From Candidatus Peribacteraceae bacterium (GTDB lineage Bacteria; Patescibacteriota; Gracilibacteria; Peribacterales; Peribacteraceae), in contig JAQTSD010000011.1 in assembly GCA_028711445.1 (NCBI GenBank), forward strand, positions 1 through 38,380: 38,380 bases of DNA. The letters are read 5' to 3'. A program made the translations under genes and the position numbers. Under the pieces are notes generated by a model. The model saw only the letters and a list, made by a program, of their open reading frames with translations. It was not told the origin of the DNA and did not search any database. Below, one piece after another: positions 22,863-30,341 of this stretch (positions within the stretch are counted from its first letter, which is position 1; every line of letters begins with the position of its first letter).

Positions 22863-24538
22863 TGGAGTGATTCTTGATAACATTTCTCGCAGAATATCTT
22901 CTCCGGGCGGTCCGTTGCATACGTGGTCCGGATCGTAATGCCGCATGCATCACACGCACGTTCGTAGAGAACGCGTTTGTTGCGCATCTTGAGCTGCTTC
23001 CGGTAACGCGTGAAGAAGCTGGTCCGGGGCAGCGGCACATGTAACTGCTTATGAAATTTGAGTTCCTGCGGAATAATTTTGTACTGTTTTCCGCTCTCGG
23101 AGCAGGTCAGTATCTTCCTGCAAATATCATCGGTTGCGTCATCAATGCTGTCCGGAATTTCCACCTTCGGACCCAGGTATTGATCCTTCTTCTCCACCTC
23201 ATCGAACCACCGAAATCCGCGCGCAAGAACCTCCTTTTTGGTGAGCGGGAAGTAATCCTGAGCCAGTGTCTCGTTGTAGGCAAAACACGACGTCTCCGTG
23301 GGGAAGAATTCGCCCCACTCTTTGGTCTTGCGCATGTGCTCGATGATCTTCGGCACGAGTTTCTCGTACTCCTCCTTGGTGTATTGCTTGTTCAAAATGC
23401 AGTATTCCTTGCGACGCAGGCCGACGCAGGCAAAACAGTGCTTCGAATGGTGACACAGCTGGCAATACATCATATCGCTCATGCTGGCGAGCGTATGATT
23501 GCAGAAGTAGCAGCTATGCAGCTCGTATCCCGCGACGGAGCACTCGTAGAGTCTCTCCGCCTCGCCGCATTCGTGAATGTCCATACAGTTTTTCAACGGC
23601 ATGAATCCCTGGAAGACGTGCCTGCAGTCCCACAGATCCTCGCTATCGAAGCAGTTAACGGCGTTCTTGCAGTTCACCAAATAGTCACCAACGACGTCTT
23701 CGTTCTGTACGCCGTGCATATACTTCTGCGGAAACTCCAACCTGAGCGTGTCGAAACGCCGGCGCGCGGACTCCACGACCGATTGGCTTCCGAGCATGGC
23801 GCGGAACGTATCAAATTCCTCTTTGGATACCTGCTTGTTCTCAATGAAGTACTCCTTGTTTTTCAGATTGCTGCACATCAGACATTTTTTGCAGCCCGTG
23901 CAATTCTTGAGGAACATCGATTCCGCGCAATTGTCGCAGTCCTGAAGGTACGACGAACCGTAGCATTTCACGCAATCGATGCATTCGTGGCAAAGTTCGG
24001 ATTTCCTCGTGCGATAGCACCCGACGCAGTTTGCGCACTGGTTTATGCTGTAGCTGAAATAGCAGTCCCGGTTTTGGTCAGAATCAAAGATCAGATAGCA
24101 ATCCTTGTTCTTCCCGGCGTAATTCGTGTAGTCGCAGTTTTCGTCGAACTCGTAGCCCGTCATCAGGTTCGGCCGTGGCACGGCATCGAACAGTTCTTTC
24201 CACTGTTCGAAAAACGGCCTGGAGAAATCGAAATCTCTCTGGTATGCATGCGGATCCCACTTGTCGCTGTACCAGTCCTCTTGGGCGTAGACCTTGTAAG
24301 GAGAGGATGGGTGGATGTTCGAAATGATCTGCGCTCCCGAAAGATCGCACTTCCTCTCATAGAGGTTTACATGATTCACGTGCGATTGCCTTCGTCGCAG
24401 CCTGCAATCGGGACAGAGCGTGGGAGGAGGGAGACTCATTGTTTTCCCTCCGATCTCGGGAGAAAGTTCACGCAACATGGCCAGATCTTCATCTGAGATG
24501 ACGAATGCCGATGAGCAGTGGCGGCAATTTACAGACAT
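22859..24538 (-). CDS. P11: cysteine-rich multi-zinc-ribbon protein, first gene of the array
   Basis: 559 residues, 41 cysteines, from the ATG at 24538 (MSVNCRHCSSAFVIS); an upstream ATG at 24589 would add 17 non-conserved residues. Ribbon 1 is CRHC/CPDC. Ribbon 2 is reduced (CDLSGAQIISNIH). The tail is the most diverged (FCEKCYQESLQ). Module 1 has SELCHECIDCVKC and CTGCKKCLMCSNL; module 2 has YCQLCHHSKHCFACVGLRRKEY, then CILNKQYTKEEYE. It heads the array on the minus strand and faces the divergent TrmB-like gene. No TATACT box was found before either start, so its promoter is probably of a different kind. Confidence 0.87.
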   Translation of the reverse strand: MSVNCRHCSSAFVISDEDLAMLRELSPEIGGKTMSLPPPTLCPDCRLRRRQSHVNHVNLYERKCDLSGAQIISNIHPSSPYKVYAQEDWYSDKWDPHAYQRDFDFSRPFFEQWKELFDAVPRPNLMTGYEFDENCDYTNYAGKNKDCYLIFDSDQNRDCYFSYSINQCANCVGCYRTRKSELCHECIDCVKCYGSSYLQDCDNCAESMFLKNCTGCKKCLMCSNLKNKEYFIENKQVSKEEFDTFRAMLGSQSVVESARRRFDTLRLEFPQKYMHGVQNEDVVGDYLVNCKNAVNCFDSEDLWDCRHVFQGFMPLKNCMDIHECGEAERLYECSVAGYELHSCYFCNHTLASMSDMMYCQLCHHSKHCFACVGLRRKEYCILNKQYTKEEYEKLVPKIIEHMRKTKEWGEFFPTETSCFAYNETLAQDYFPLTKKEVLARGFRWFDEVEKKDQYLGPKVEIPDSIDDATDDICRKILTCSESGKQYKIIPQELKFHKQLHVPLPRTSFFTRYRKQLKMRNKRVLYERACDACGITIRTTYATDRPEKIFCEKCYQESLQ

Positions 24539-24678
24539 GAGAAAAATGGTGAAGCTACTAATGAGGATCGGATTTTCGCCAAGGGTCATTGTCTACTCAA
24601 GCGTCAAATATGTCCAACAACTGGCGTCAAATCGCATATTTTTTGCCTTCTATTAGCCTAAATCTAGATACTAAAATC

Positions 24679-24709
24679 TGTAGAAAACTTTCTACAACAA
24701 TGCTAATAT
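24679..24709 (+). promoter_or_regulatory. Perfect 18-bp palindrome and -10-like element upstream of the TrmB-like gene
   Basis: TGTAGAAAACTTTCTACA (24679-24696) has 8-bp perfect arms around a 2-nt centre, the form of a dimeric regulator's operator. A TGC-TAATAT extended -10 follows (24701-24709), so the palindrome would cover the -35 region. It lies in the divergent spacer between P11 and the TrmB-like gene and could serve either. Confidence 0.5.
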
Positions 24710-24711
24710 AG

Positions 24712-24764
24712 CATGGTGAGCGGAGACGAACCATGACCCTCCCACCCATCCCTCGACTCCGCTC
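24712..24764. repeat. Small crossing inverted repeat in the leader of the TrmB-like gene
   Basis: CATGGT (24712-24717), GAGCGGAG (24718-24725), ACCATG (24730-24735), CTCCGCTC (24757-24764): order u, v, u', v'. It sits between the candidate promoter and the ATG at 24776. Confidence 0.5.
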
Positions 24765-24775
24765 GGGATGACAAA

Positions 24776-25531
24776 ATGATTACAGAACTTCTCAAGCTCG
24801 GCCTCACGGATGAAGAAGCGAAGGTGTACCTCGCGGTACTGGAAATCAACGGCGGACCGGTATCGGCTATCGCCCGCAAGGCGGGCATCAACCGCGTCGG
24901 GTGCTACCACACGCTTGAGAAACTGAAGCGCAAGCGCCTGCTCTCCCAATACGACAAGAACGGTGTGAAGTGCTTCGCGCCGGAGGAGCCCGAGAAGCTC
25001 GAGGAGCTGGCGCTGGAGAGGGTGCACATCGCGAAGAGCCTCCTTCCACAGCTCAAGTCCCTCACCGGATCGCTCGGATTTAAGCCCAAGATCCGCTTCT
25101 ACGAAGGCCAGGAGGGCGTCGAACGCGTGTTTTCCGAGTCCTTGAGCGCCAAGAAGGAGATCCTCGGCTACACGAATCTCAAGACCGTCACGGAGTTCTT
25201 CCCTGCCTTCTTCCGCGACTACACGCATACGCGGCTCAAGAAGAGCATCAAAACGCGCTATCTCTCGCCCAATACCGCCGAGAGCGTCCACGTGATCGAT
25301 CCATTCCTCCCCCCTCGCTACGACCCGAATCTCATCGAAATCCTGCTCGTGAACAAGGAGCAGTTCCCTTTCGAGAACGAAGTGCTCATCTTCGGCAATA
25401 CCGTGGGCATCGTCTCCCTTAAGAAAGAAGAACTTCTGGGCCTGCTCATCGAGAGTGCTTCGTTCGCCCGCACCATGCGCGCAGTCTTCGATTTGGCATG
25501 GCTGGGAGCTACTGCGTTCGTCGCAAAATAG
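24776..25531 (+). CDS. TrmB-like HTH transcriptional regulator
   Basis: 251 residues. The N-terminal 70 residues form a TrmB-type winged helix (LGLTDEEAKVYLAVLEINGG, then ISRKAGINR-like recognition helix AIARKAGINRVGCYHTLEKL, then wing LLSQYDKNGVKCF). A coiled linker (ELALERVHIAKSLLPQLKSL) leads to a C-terminal domain (KIRFYEGQEGVERVF...LGYTNLKTV...GIVSLKKEE) like the phospholipase-D-like sensor part of these regulators. It is divergent from P11. A perfect palindrome lies about 80 nt upstream. It is a candidate regulator of the paralogue array; this rests on position only. Confidence 0.78.
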   Translation: MITELLKLGLTDEEAKVYLAVLEINGGPVSAIARKAGINRVGCYHTLEKLKRKRLLSQYDKNGVKCFAPEEPEKLEELALERVHIAKSLLPQLKSLTGSLGFKPKIRFYEGQEGVERVFSESLSAKKEILGYTNLKTVTEFFPAFFRDYTHTRLKKSIKTRYLSPNTAESVHVIDPFLPPRYDPNLIEILLVNKEQFPFENEVLIFGNTVGIVSLKKEELLGLLIESASFARTMRAVFDLAWLGATAFVAK

Positions 25532-25547
25532 TTTCATCGGATGGGAT

Positions 25548-25770
25548 GGCACGCCACGGGGGGTGAAGAGGAAGGCCCCGCCCAGCACCTTTGCGAAGCA
25601 AGGGTGCTGGGTTTGTCGACGAGACGACCCCGAATCCTTGGAGGGGTTCGACGAGGAGGCACGGGGCTTAAGCGGAGGGGCGGAGGCATCGCCGACGTTT
25701 TGTCCGCCCGAACGTACCGACGTTCGGTACGGGCGGGGCGCCACCTTTGTCGCCGGACAAAGGTGGCAAT
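25548..25770. repeat. Structured ~220-bp repeat, copy 2 (after the TrmB-like gene)
   Basis: Second copy of 12483-12690, again directly downstream of a plus-strand gene and upstream of a promoter. The terminal hairpin is at 25741-25766. Its left half carries a different insert with its own hairpin (CAGCACCTTTGCG...GGGTGCTG). It fills most of the 305-nt spacer. Confidence 0.7.
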
Positions 25771-25783
25771 TGAACTAAAGGGA

Positions 25784-25812
25784 TTGAACCATTCACCAAT
25801 TTTTGCTATAAT
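25784..25812 (+). promoter_or_regulatory. Near-consensus promoter of the 118-aa gene
   Basis: TTGAAC (25784-25789), 17 nt, TATAAT (25807-25812) with TGC directly before the -10. The ATG is 24 nt further, so this mRNA would have a short leader. It is the best sigma-70-type match in the window. Confidence 0.65.
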
Positions 25813-25836
25813 AATGAGATTTCTTCACAAACACCC

Positions 25837-26193
25837 ATGTCCATCGAAGCTTGCATCGCGCATGCGATCCACAACGATCTCGATATCGTCGAGGCTCTCC
25901 CGGAGGTGCACGACCTCAATGTCGAGGACCTCGAACCGTACATCGAGAGCTACATCGTCTCAGTGCAGGAGTCGCTTAAGCGCGTGATCTCGGAACACGG
26001 AGAGCCCTATTTGAAGGCAAAAGACGCTGCCGGTCTCTGTGCCACGTGCCTCGAGGAAGGGATCGGCCTTCCGCCTGCAATGCTGCTCAAGATGTGCCAG
26101 ACCATCCTCCAGCTCTCCACGGTGGATGCGCGGTTCATCCTCGATACCGATCAGGGCGCGAGCCTGTACTACATGAAAATGACAGTAGCCTGA
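25837..26193 (+). CDS. Hypothetical protein, 118 aa
   Basis: A 118-residue acidic, helical protein (MSIEACIAHAIHNDLDIVEA...). A CATC pair at about 69-72 and LPPAMLLKMCQTILQLS near the C-terminus are the only recognisable traits. I do not recognise a family. That it is real is supported by a near-consensus promoter at 25784-25812 and by normal codon use. It lies between a structured repeat element and a strong hairpin at 26225-26254, and is convergent with the rpsI end of the ribosomal cluster. It shows no signal peptide or membrane span. Confidence 0.65.
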   Translation: MSIEACIAHAIHNDLDIVEALPEVHDLNVEDLEPYIESYIVSVQESLKRVISEHGEPYLKAKDAAGLCATCLEEGIGLPPAMLLKMCQTILQLSTVDARFILDTDQGASLYYMKMTVA

Positions 26194-26224
26194 GCATGTC
26201 TGATGAATGTATGGACGAAGTATT

Positions 26225-26254
26225 GTCACCTTTTTCGTAACCGAAAAAGGTGAC
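26225..26254. repeat. Perfect 13-bp hairpin after the 118-aa gene
   Basis: GTCACCTTTTTCG-TAAC-CGAAAAAGGTGAC. It lies between convergent genes (118-aa gene and rpsI) and is a plausible stop signal, though no U-tract follows on either strand. Confidence 0.6.
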
Positions 26255-26266
26255 ACCAAAAAGGTT

Positions 26267-26417
26267 TCGGCGCTGATGCTCATCGCCTGTACGACTGAGG
26301 CTCGTCTCGCGTCGTGCCGCAAACTCCTCATTCACTTCGCTCATTCGTCGAACATGCGGCACTCCCTTTGGGCGCTCGACTTGCCAAGTCGTACGACGGC
26401 GATTCGCAGGGCGCCGA
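26267..26417. repeat. Long imperfect palindrome beside rpsI
   Basis: Nested arms: TCGGCGCT/GGCGCCGA, ATCGCC-TGTACGAC/GTCGTACGACGGCGAT, GTGCCGCA/TGCGGCAC. No coding potential. It fills the spacer before the 3' end of rpsI. Confidence 0.5.
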
Positions 26418-26436
26418 TAGATTCCAACATCCATTC

Positions 26437-26844
26437 TCACCGTTTCTGCCACTGTGGCGCACGGCGGGCACGCTTGAGACCCGGCTTCTTGCGTTCCTTG
26501 ATGCGCGCATCGCGGCGGAGGAAGCCCTCGCGCTTGAGGCTGGAGCGCAGTTCGGCATTCAGCAGGACGAGTGCACGGCTAATGCCATGACGCACAGCAT
26601 CGGATTGAGCGGACTTCCCTCCTCCCAACACTGTCGCCTCGACGTCCACGATCTTCGTGAGATTGGCAATGGCCAGGGGTGCAACGGCATTCTCGATCTG
26701 GATGCCCGCGAAATACTCCTTAATGGGCTTACCATTGATTGTCACGGCACCGGATCCGTCTTCGAAGAGACGCACCTGCGCAATGGCGGTTTTACGCTTC
26801 CCCACGCTATAGTGGTACGATCGGCTGTTTCCTGATGCGGACAT
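26437..26844 (-). CDS. rpsI: Ribosomal protein S9
   Basis: 135 residues from the ATG at 26844 (MSASGNSRSYHYSVGKRKTA). Longer frames up to 26913 overlap rplM and are rejected. The protein carries the S9 signatures YSVGKRKTAIAQVRLF, NGKPIKEYFAG, GGGKSAQSDAVRHGISRAL and the C-terminal tail GLKRARRAPQWQKR, whose basic end reaches the P-site tRNA in known ribosomes. It is a small-subunit head protein. The gene follows rplM after 4 nt, the usual L13-S9 pair, and is the last gene of the cluster in this window. Confidence 0.95.
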   Translation of the reverse strand: MSASGNSRSYHYSVGKRKTAIAQVRLFEDGSGAVTINGKPIKEYFAGIQIENAVAPLAIANLTKIVDVEATVLGGGKSAQSDAVRHGISRALVLLNAELRSSLKREGFLRRDARIKERKKPGLKRARRAPQWQKR

Positions 26845-26848
26845 AGTT

Positions 26849-27274
26849 CTAGGGAAGGGAAAGGGGAGCTGGCTTTTGTGCTTCGTGGCCGTGTGTGCCA
26901 TCGACGAAAACATGGAGACGCTTGAGCATTTGCGGACGGAGACGATTATCTGGGATCATTCCCTTCACCGCCTGCTCGATAACGGCGATCGGATCGCGTT
27001 CCATCATCTGCTTTAAGGAGGCAGTGTGAATGTGTCCGAGATAGCCTGTATGCTTCACATATGTCTTGCGATAGAGCTTGGTGGGATGAATTCCAAGCTT
27101 GGCAGCATTGATGACGATGACATGATCACCACACAACTGATGTGGAGAGTAGCTGGCACGATGCTTGCCACGGAGTACCGTGGCCACCTTCACCGCAAGG
27201 CGCCCCAAGGACTTGCCATCAGCATCAAGGAGATGCCACTTCGGAGCCGACGGAGGTATAACGGATGTCTTCAT
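26849..27274 (-). CDS. rplM: Ribosomal protein L13
   Basis: 141 residues with L13 signatures: WHLLDADGKSLGRLAVKVAT, the loop GDHVIVINAAKLG, then KLYRKTYVKHTGYLG and AVKGMIPDNRLRPQMLKRLH. It is an early-assembly protein of the large subunit. The start codon overlaps the rplQ stop as ATGA (27271-27274), so the two are likely translationally coupled. Length is normal for the family. Confidence 0.96.
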   Translation of the reverse strand: MKTSVIPPSAPKWHLLDADGKSLGRLAVKVATVLRGKHRASYSPHQLCGDHVIVINAAKLGIHPTKLYRKTYVKHTGYLGHIHTASLKQMMERDPIAVIEQAVKGMIPDNRLRPQMLKRLHVFVDGTHGHEAQKPAPLSLP

Positions 27275-27729
27275 GCTTTCTTGGCAGAAACAACAGCTTT
27301 CTTCTTGGATGCGCTCTTCTCCTTATTCTCCTGCTCCTTATTCTCCCGTTCCTTCGCTGCTTGTGGCACCACGGCATCGATGAGACTCAAATCCACCAGC
27401 TGCGCGCCATCACCCTTGCGAGATCCTACAGGAACGGCCCGCGTGAGGCCGGATGAACGCTTGGCATAGCGATTCAAAAGCACTTCCATAATCTTGCGAC
27501 AGGCATTGCGATCCGTCACATAGGCATTGATGGCGCGGATGGCCTGCTGCGGTGTCTTGCGCTTTGCAATCGTAATGAGGCGATCCACGACGGGCTGCAC
27601 GACCTTGGCGCGGCTGCGCGTGGTGCGCACTACTTCGTAGAGCAACAACGATGTCACGAGATTGCGCTGCAGCAGTTTGGAGTGTGCTGGTTTCTGCGTG
27701 AGCCGGAAGCGGGTGGTGCGGTGACGCAT
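27271..27729 (-). CDS. rplQ: Ribosomal protein L17
   Basis: 152 residues. The N-terminal core MRHRTTRFRLTQKPAHSKLL and LVTSLLLYEVVRTTRSRAKV, and the middle RLITIAKRKT, match L17. The protein has an extended C-terminal tail after about residue 115 that is rich in lysine, glutamate and alanine (NKEQENKEKSASKKKAVV) and probably disordered. The gene sits between rpoA and rplM as in the standard alpha operon continued by L13-S9. Confidence 0.95.
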   Translation of the reverse strand: MRHRTTRFRLTQKPAHSKLLQRNLVTSLLLYEVVRTTRSRAKVVQPVVDRLITIAKRKTPQQAIRAINAYVTDRNACRKIMEVLLNRYAKRSSGLTRAVPVGSRKGDGAQLVDLSLIDAVVPQAAKERENKEQENKEKSASKKKAVVSAKKA

Positions 27730-27767
27730 GGAGGAGGGATTTTCAAGATTGGATCATCATCTGTCAA

Positions 27768-28766
27768 TCAGGAGTCGATATTCTCTTCAGCTAACGAGAG
27801 ACCACGTTCGCCCAAGGTCTTGCGGACTTCCTCAAGTGCTTTCGCTCCGAAGCCACGGAAGTTTGAAAGGCTGGCTTCCGTGCACTTGGTAAGCTGTTCG
27901 ATGGAACCGACGCCCGCGTTGATGAGGGCATTCAAGGTACGCGGCGAGAAATTGAGAATCTCGATCGGTGTGTAACTCTCCTTCACCGGCGCTGTGTCCT
28001 CCGGTCCACGCGGTCCCTGCGCCCCTGCACGCGAGAAGTCAGCGATGAAATCGCTCTCCACTACCTTGTCCGGGCTGCCGAAGTACTCGAAGTAGCTCTT
28101 GAGAAGCTGGGAGGCGAACTGCACGGCTTCTTCGGCCTTGAGCGAGCCATTCGTCTTCACATCAAGAACGAGCTTGTCGAGATTTGTGCGCTGACCGACG
28201 CGAGCCGACTCCACCTCGAACCGGACCTTCTCCACCGGACTGAAGACCGCATCGATGTGAATGAGGCCGGGCTCATTTTGCTTCTTGTTCCGTTCGGCGG
28301 CTGGCATGTAACCCACACCCTTCTCCACAGTGATATCTATATCGACCTGGCCACCCTTCTCGATGGTGAGAATCGTGAGTTCCGGATCGAGAATCTCGAT
28401 GTCGGATGACACCTTCAGATCCTTCGCCTTGAGGACTTTCGGGCCCTTTGCGGAGAGGGTAACGACCTCTGCATCCTTGTTGAATTTGCGCAGCTTGAGC
28501 TGCTTCAAGTTGAGACAGATGTCGACCACGGTCTCGCGGACACCCTTGATCGTCGTGTATTCATGTTGAACATTCTTCAGACGTACGGAAGTAACCGCTG
28601 CGCCGGGAAGGCTGGAAAGCAGCGCTCGCCGCATCGCGTTGCCGAGCGTCATGCCGAATCCCGGTGGCAGTGGTGAGATCGTGAAGATCACATGGGTGTC
28701 ATCGCCCTTTTTGACGGGTGTCGAGCTGAAGACGGGCAAACCGATTTCTTCCTGGATGATATGCAT
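27768..28766 (-). CDS. rpoA: RNA polymerase alpha subunit
   Basis: 332 residues. The N-terminal dimerisation domain spans about 1-230 (FTISPLPPGFGMTLGNAMRR; LPGAAVTSVRLKNVQHEYTT; GVGYMPAAERNK). An acidic linker follows, and the C-terminal helix-hairpin-helix domain occupies about 265-325 (LNFSPRTLNALINAGVGSIE; LSNFRGFGAKALEEV), which in other bacteria contacts UP elements and activators. Full-length, with the usual place downstream of rpsD. A 7-bp hairpin lies in the 63-nt spacer between rpsD and rpoA. Confidence 0.97.
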   Translation of the reverse strand: MHIIQEEIGLPVFSSTPVKKGDDTHVIFTISPLPPGFGMTLGNAMRRALLSSLPGAAVTSVRLKNVQHEYTTIKGVRETVVDICLNLKQLKLRKFNKDAEVVTLSAKGPKVLKAKDLKVSSDIEILDPELTILTIEKGGQVDIDITVEKGVGYMPAAERNKKQNEPGLIHIDAVFSPVEKVRFEVESARVGQRTNLDKLVLDVKTNGSLKAEEAVQFASQLLKSYFEYFGSPDKVVESDFIADFSRAGAQGPRGPEDTAPVKESYTPIEILNFSPRTLNALINAGVGSIEQLTKCTEASLSNFRGFGAKALEEVRKTLGERGLSLAEENIDS

Positions 28767-28806
28767 GGGCTTTGAGGGAAGAGAATGGTGGAGAGAAAGG
28801 GGAGAA

Positions 28807-28823
28807 ACCCCGGAAACCGGGGT
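28807..28823. repeat. Intercistronic hairpin between rpsD and rpoA
   Basis: ACCCCGG-AAA-CCGGGGT, 7 bp perfect, in the 63-nt spacer. It may slow polymerase or mark an RNA processing site. There is no U-tract, so a full terminator is unlikely. Confidence 0.5.
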
Positions 28824-28829
28824 GGAGAA

Positions 28830-29447
28830 TCAGCTTCGTGAGTAAAACTCGATGACTTGGCGCATATCGATGGCTTGTTCCGCCGCATCGGGTTCGGGCA
28901 ATGCCGCAACCTCAAACTTGAGAGCGCCTCCATCGACACGCATCCACTTGGGAGGGAGATACTTCTCATGCGCGGAGGTGATGGTCACAAAGACCGGCGA
29001 CCCCTTGGATCGCGGTCGAACGGAGACGACATCACCCTGCTTCAGACGATATGACGGTACCGTGACACGACGCCCGTTGACCATGAAATGCCCATGGCCG
29101 GCAAACTGGCGGGCCTGGAAGCGCGTGAGGGCGAATCCGGCACGATAGATGGCATTGTCGAGCCGGCGCTCAAGCAATTGTTTAAAAACATCGCCTGTCT
29201 GCCCCTTGATGGAACTCGCCTCATGGTAGAGGCGCGCAAACTGGCGCTCGGAGAGGCCGTAAATATCACGCACCTTCTGTTTCTCCATAAGCTGCTGCGC
29301 ATACGGCGATTTGCGACCGGCACGATCGCGTGCCGACTTCCCAGGCGGCTGCGGTTTGCGCTGGAGAATCTTGTCATACTTGTCGCTTCCGTAGAGATTC
29401 ACTCCCTGTCTGCGACAACGCCGTGCTTTGGGTCCGATATACTTCAT
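28830..29447 (-). CDS. rpsD: Ribosomal protein S4
   Basis: 205 residues from the ATG at 29447 (MKYIGPKARRCRRQGVNLYG); an upstream extension to 29537 would overlap rpsK and is rejected. The N-terminal rRNA-binding part includes GRKSPYAQQLMEKQKVRDIY. The S4 RNA-binding domain is around residues 95-160 (RLDNAIYRAGFALTRFQARQ, HFMVNGRRV, RLKQGDVVSV). It nucleates 30S assembly. The region before the ATG is pyrimidine-rich and has no Shine-Dalgarno. Confidence 0.96.
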   Translation of the reverse strand: MKYIGPKARRCRRQGVNLYGSDKYDKILQRKPQPPGKSARDRAGRKSPYAQQLMEKQKVRDIYGLSERQFARLYHEASSIKGQTGDVFKQLLERRLDNAIYRAGFALTRFQARQFAGHGHFMVNGRRVTVPSYRLKQGDVVSVRPRSKGSPVFVTITSAHEKYLPPKWMRVDGGALKFEVAALPEPDAAEQAIDMRQVIEFYSRS

Positions 29448-29469
29448 GAAAGAGGAAAAGGGAGAATAG

Positions 29470-29913
29470 TTAGACGCGCCGCCTGCGCCGCGGTCGGCAC
29501 CCGCCATGAGGAATGGGGGTGACATCGACAATTGCATCGAGGTTGAGTCCCGCGCCCTGAAGACCGCGAATAGCCTGCTCCCGTCCGGGCCCGAGCCCTT
29601 TCACTTCTACGCGCACGGATTGGATACCAAAGCCCGCAACTGTCTCCGCTGCTTTCTCGGCAGCCACTTTGGCTGCGTAGGGCGTGGATTTACGCGTACC
29701 GGCAAACCCGCACAAACCTGCAGAGGCTCCGCCGAGCTTGTTCCCTTCGAGATCCGTGAATGTCACAATCGTATTGTTCTCACCGGCACGGATACACACG
29801 CGTGCCTGCGGCACGGTGCGCTTGACCTTTTTGCGACGCACCTTTGGCGCCTTCTCCTCGGTGACGGGGGTCAGGGCTTGCTCGACGGTGGGTTTCTTCT
29901 GTTCGGGATCCAT
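29470..29913 (-). CDS. rpsK: Ribosomal protein S11
   Basis: 147 residues. An N-terminal extension of about 30 residues, rich in proline, glutamate and lysine (DPEQKKPTVEQALTPVTEEK), precedes the conserved core: NNTIVTFTDLEGNKL, SAGLCGFAGTRKSTPYAA, VRVEVKGLGPGREQAIRGLQ and the C-terminal DVTPIPHGGCRPRRRRRV. It is a platform protein of the small subunit. The extension is longer than in most S11 proteins. It is followed by rpsD after 22 nt. Confidence 0.96.
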   Translation of the reverse strand: MDPEQKKPTVEQALTPVTEEKAPKVRRKKVKRTVPQARVCIRAGENNTIVTFTDLEGNKLGGASAGLCGFAGTRKSTPYAAKVAAEKAAETVAGFGIQSVRVEVKGLGPGREQAIRGLQGAGLNLDAIVDVTPIPHGGCRPRRRRRV

Positions 29914-29937
29914 TTGAGAGAAAAAGAGAGGAGGAGA

Positions 29938-30318
29938 TTATGTCTTCGTCAGAGTGACACGACCGGAGAGCCCGGTCTTCTTTTTGCCACGCTTCGTACG
30001 CGCGTTGCGCCGGGAAGTCTGCCCGCGAACAGGCAACTTCTTGCGGTGGCGGTACCCCCGCCACGTGCCGATGTCCTGCAGACGCTTGATATCCATCGCC
30101 ACCTTACGCGTGAGTTCGCCCTCCACCACTTCGCGTTCGACACGTGCACGCACGCGTGCCTGCTCCTCATCTGAGAGAGTATCTGCCTTACGATCGGCGG
30201 AGATATTGAGTTCCTTCAAAATCCTCCCGGAGAGCGGTTGACCGATGCCCTTGATCGCCGTAAGGGCAATCACGATGCGTTTCTGGCCGGGGAGGACAAC
30301 ACCCGCAATGCGGATCAT
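29938..30318 (-). CDS. rpsM: Ribosomal protein S13
   Basis: 126 residues with MIRIAGVVLPGQKRIVIALT, the helix-two-turn-helix part IKGIGQPLSGRILKELNI, and the C-terminal GYRHRKKLPVRGQTSRRNAR followed by TKRGKKK. It contacts 23S rRNA and the P-site tRNA from the 30S head. Normal length, complete, and in its usual place between rpmJ and rpsK. Confidence 0.96.
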   Translation of the reverse strand: MIRIAGVVLPGQKRIVIALTAIKGIGQPLSGRILKELNISADRKADTLSDEEQARVRARVEREVVEGELTRKVAMDIKRLQDIGTWRGYRHRKKLPVRGQTSRRNARTKRGKKKTGLSGRVTLTKT

Positions 30319-30341
30319 AGGAGGAGAGAATGGGAGGAGGA

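Noticed and set aside
23051-24496. 481-codon open frame on the plus strand
   Set aside because: It is the antisense of P11 in register; the cysteine-rich minus-strand reading is supported by ten homologues. Similar antisense frames at 45-989, 1410-2321, 2562-3185, 4379-5086, 5729-6664 and 17859-18596 are rejected for the same reason.
1-24538. Phage tail, toxin-antitoxin or polymorphic toxin reading of the array
   Set aside because: No toxin domains, immunity genes, signal peptides, transposases or integrases were recognised among or beside the paralogues.
24692-25744. 350-codon open frame on the minus strand
   Set aside because: Antisense of the TrmB-like gene plus repeat DNA. The shared peptide with the frame at 12410-13567 (SGGQN.GDASAPP) comes only from the two copies of the structured repeat.
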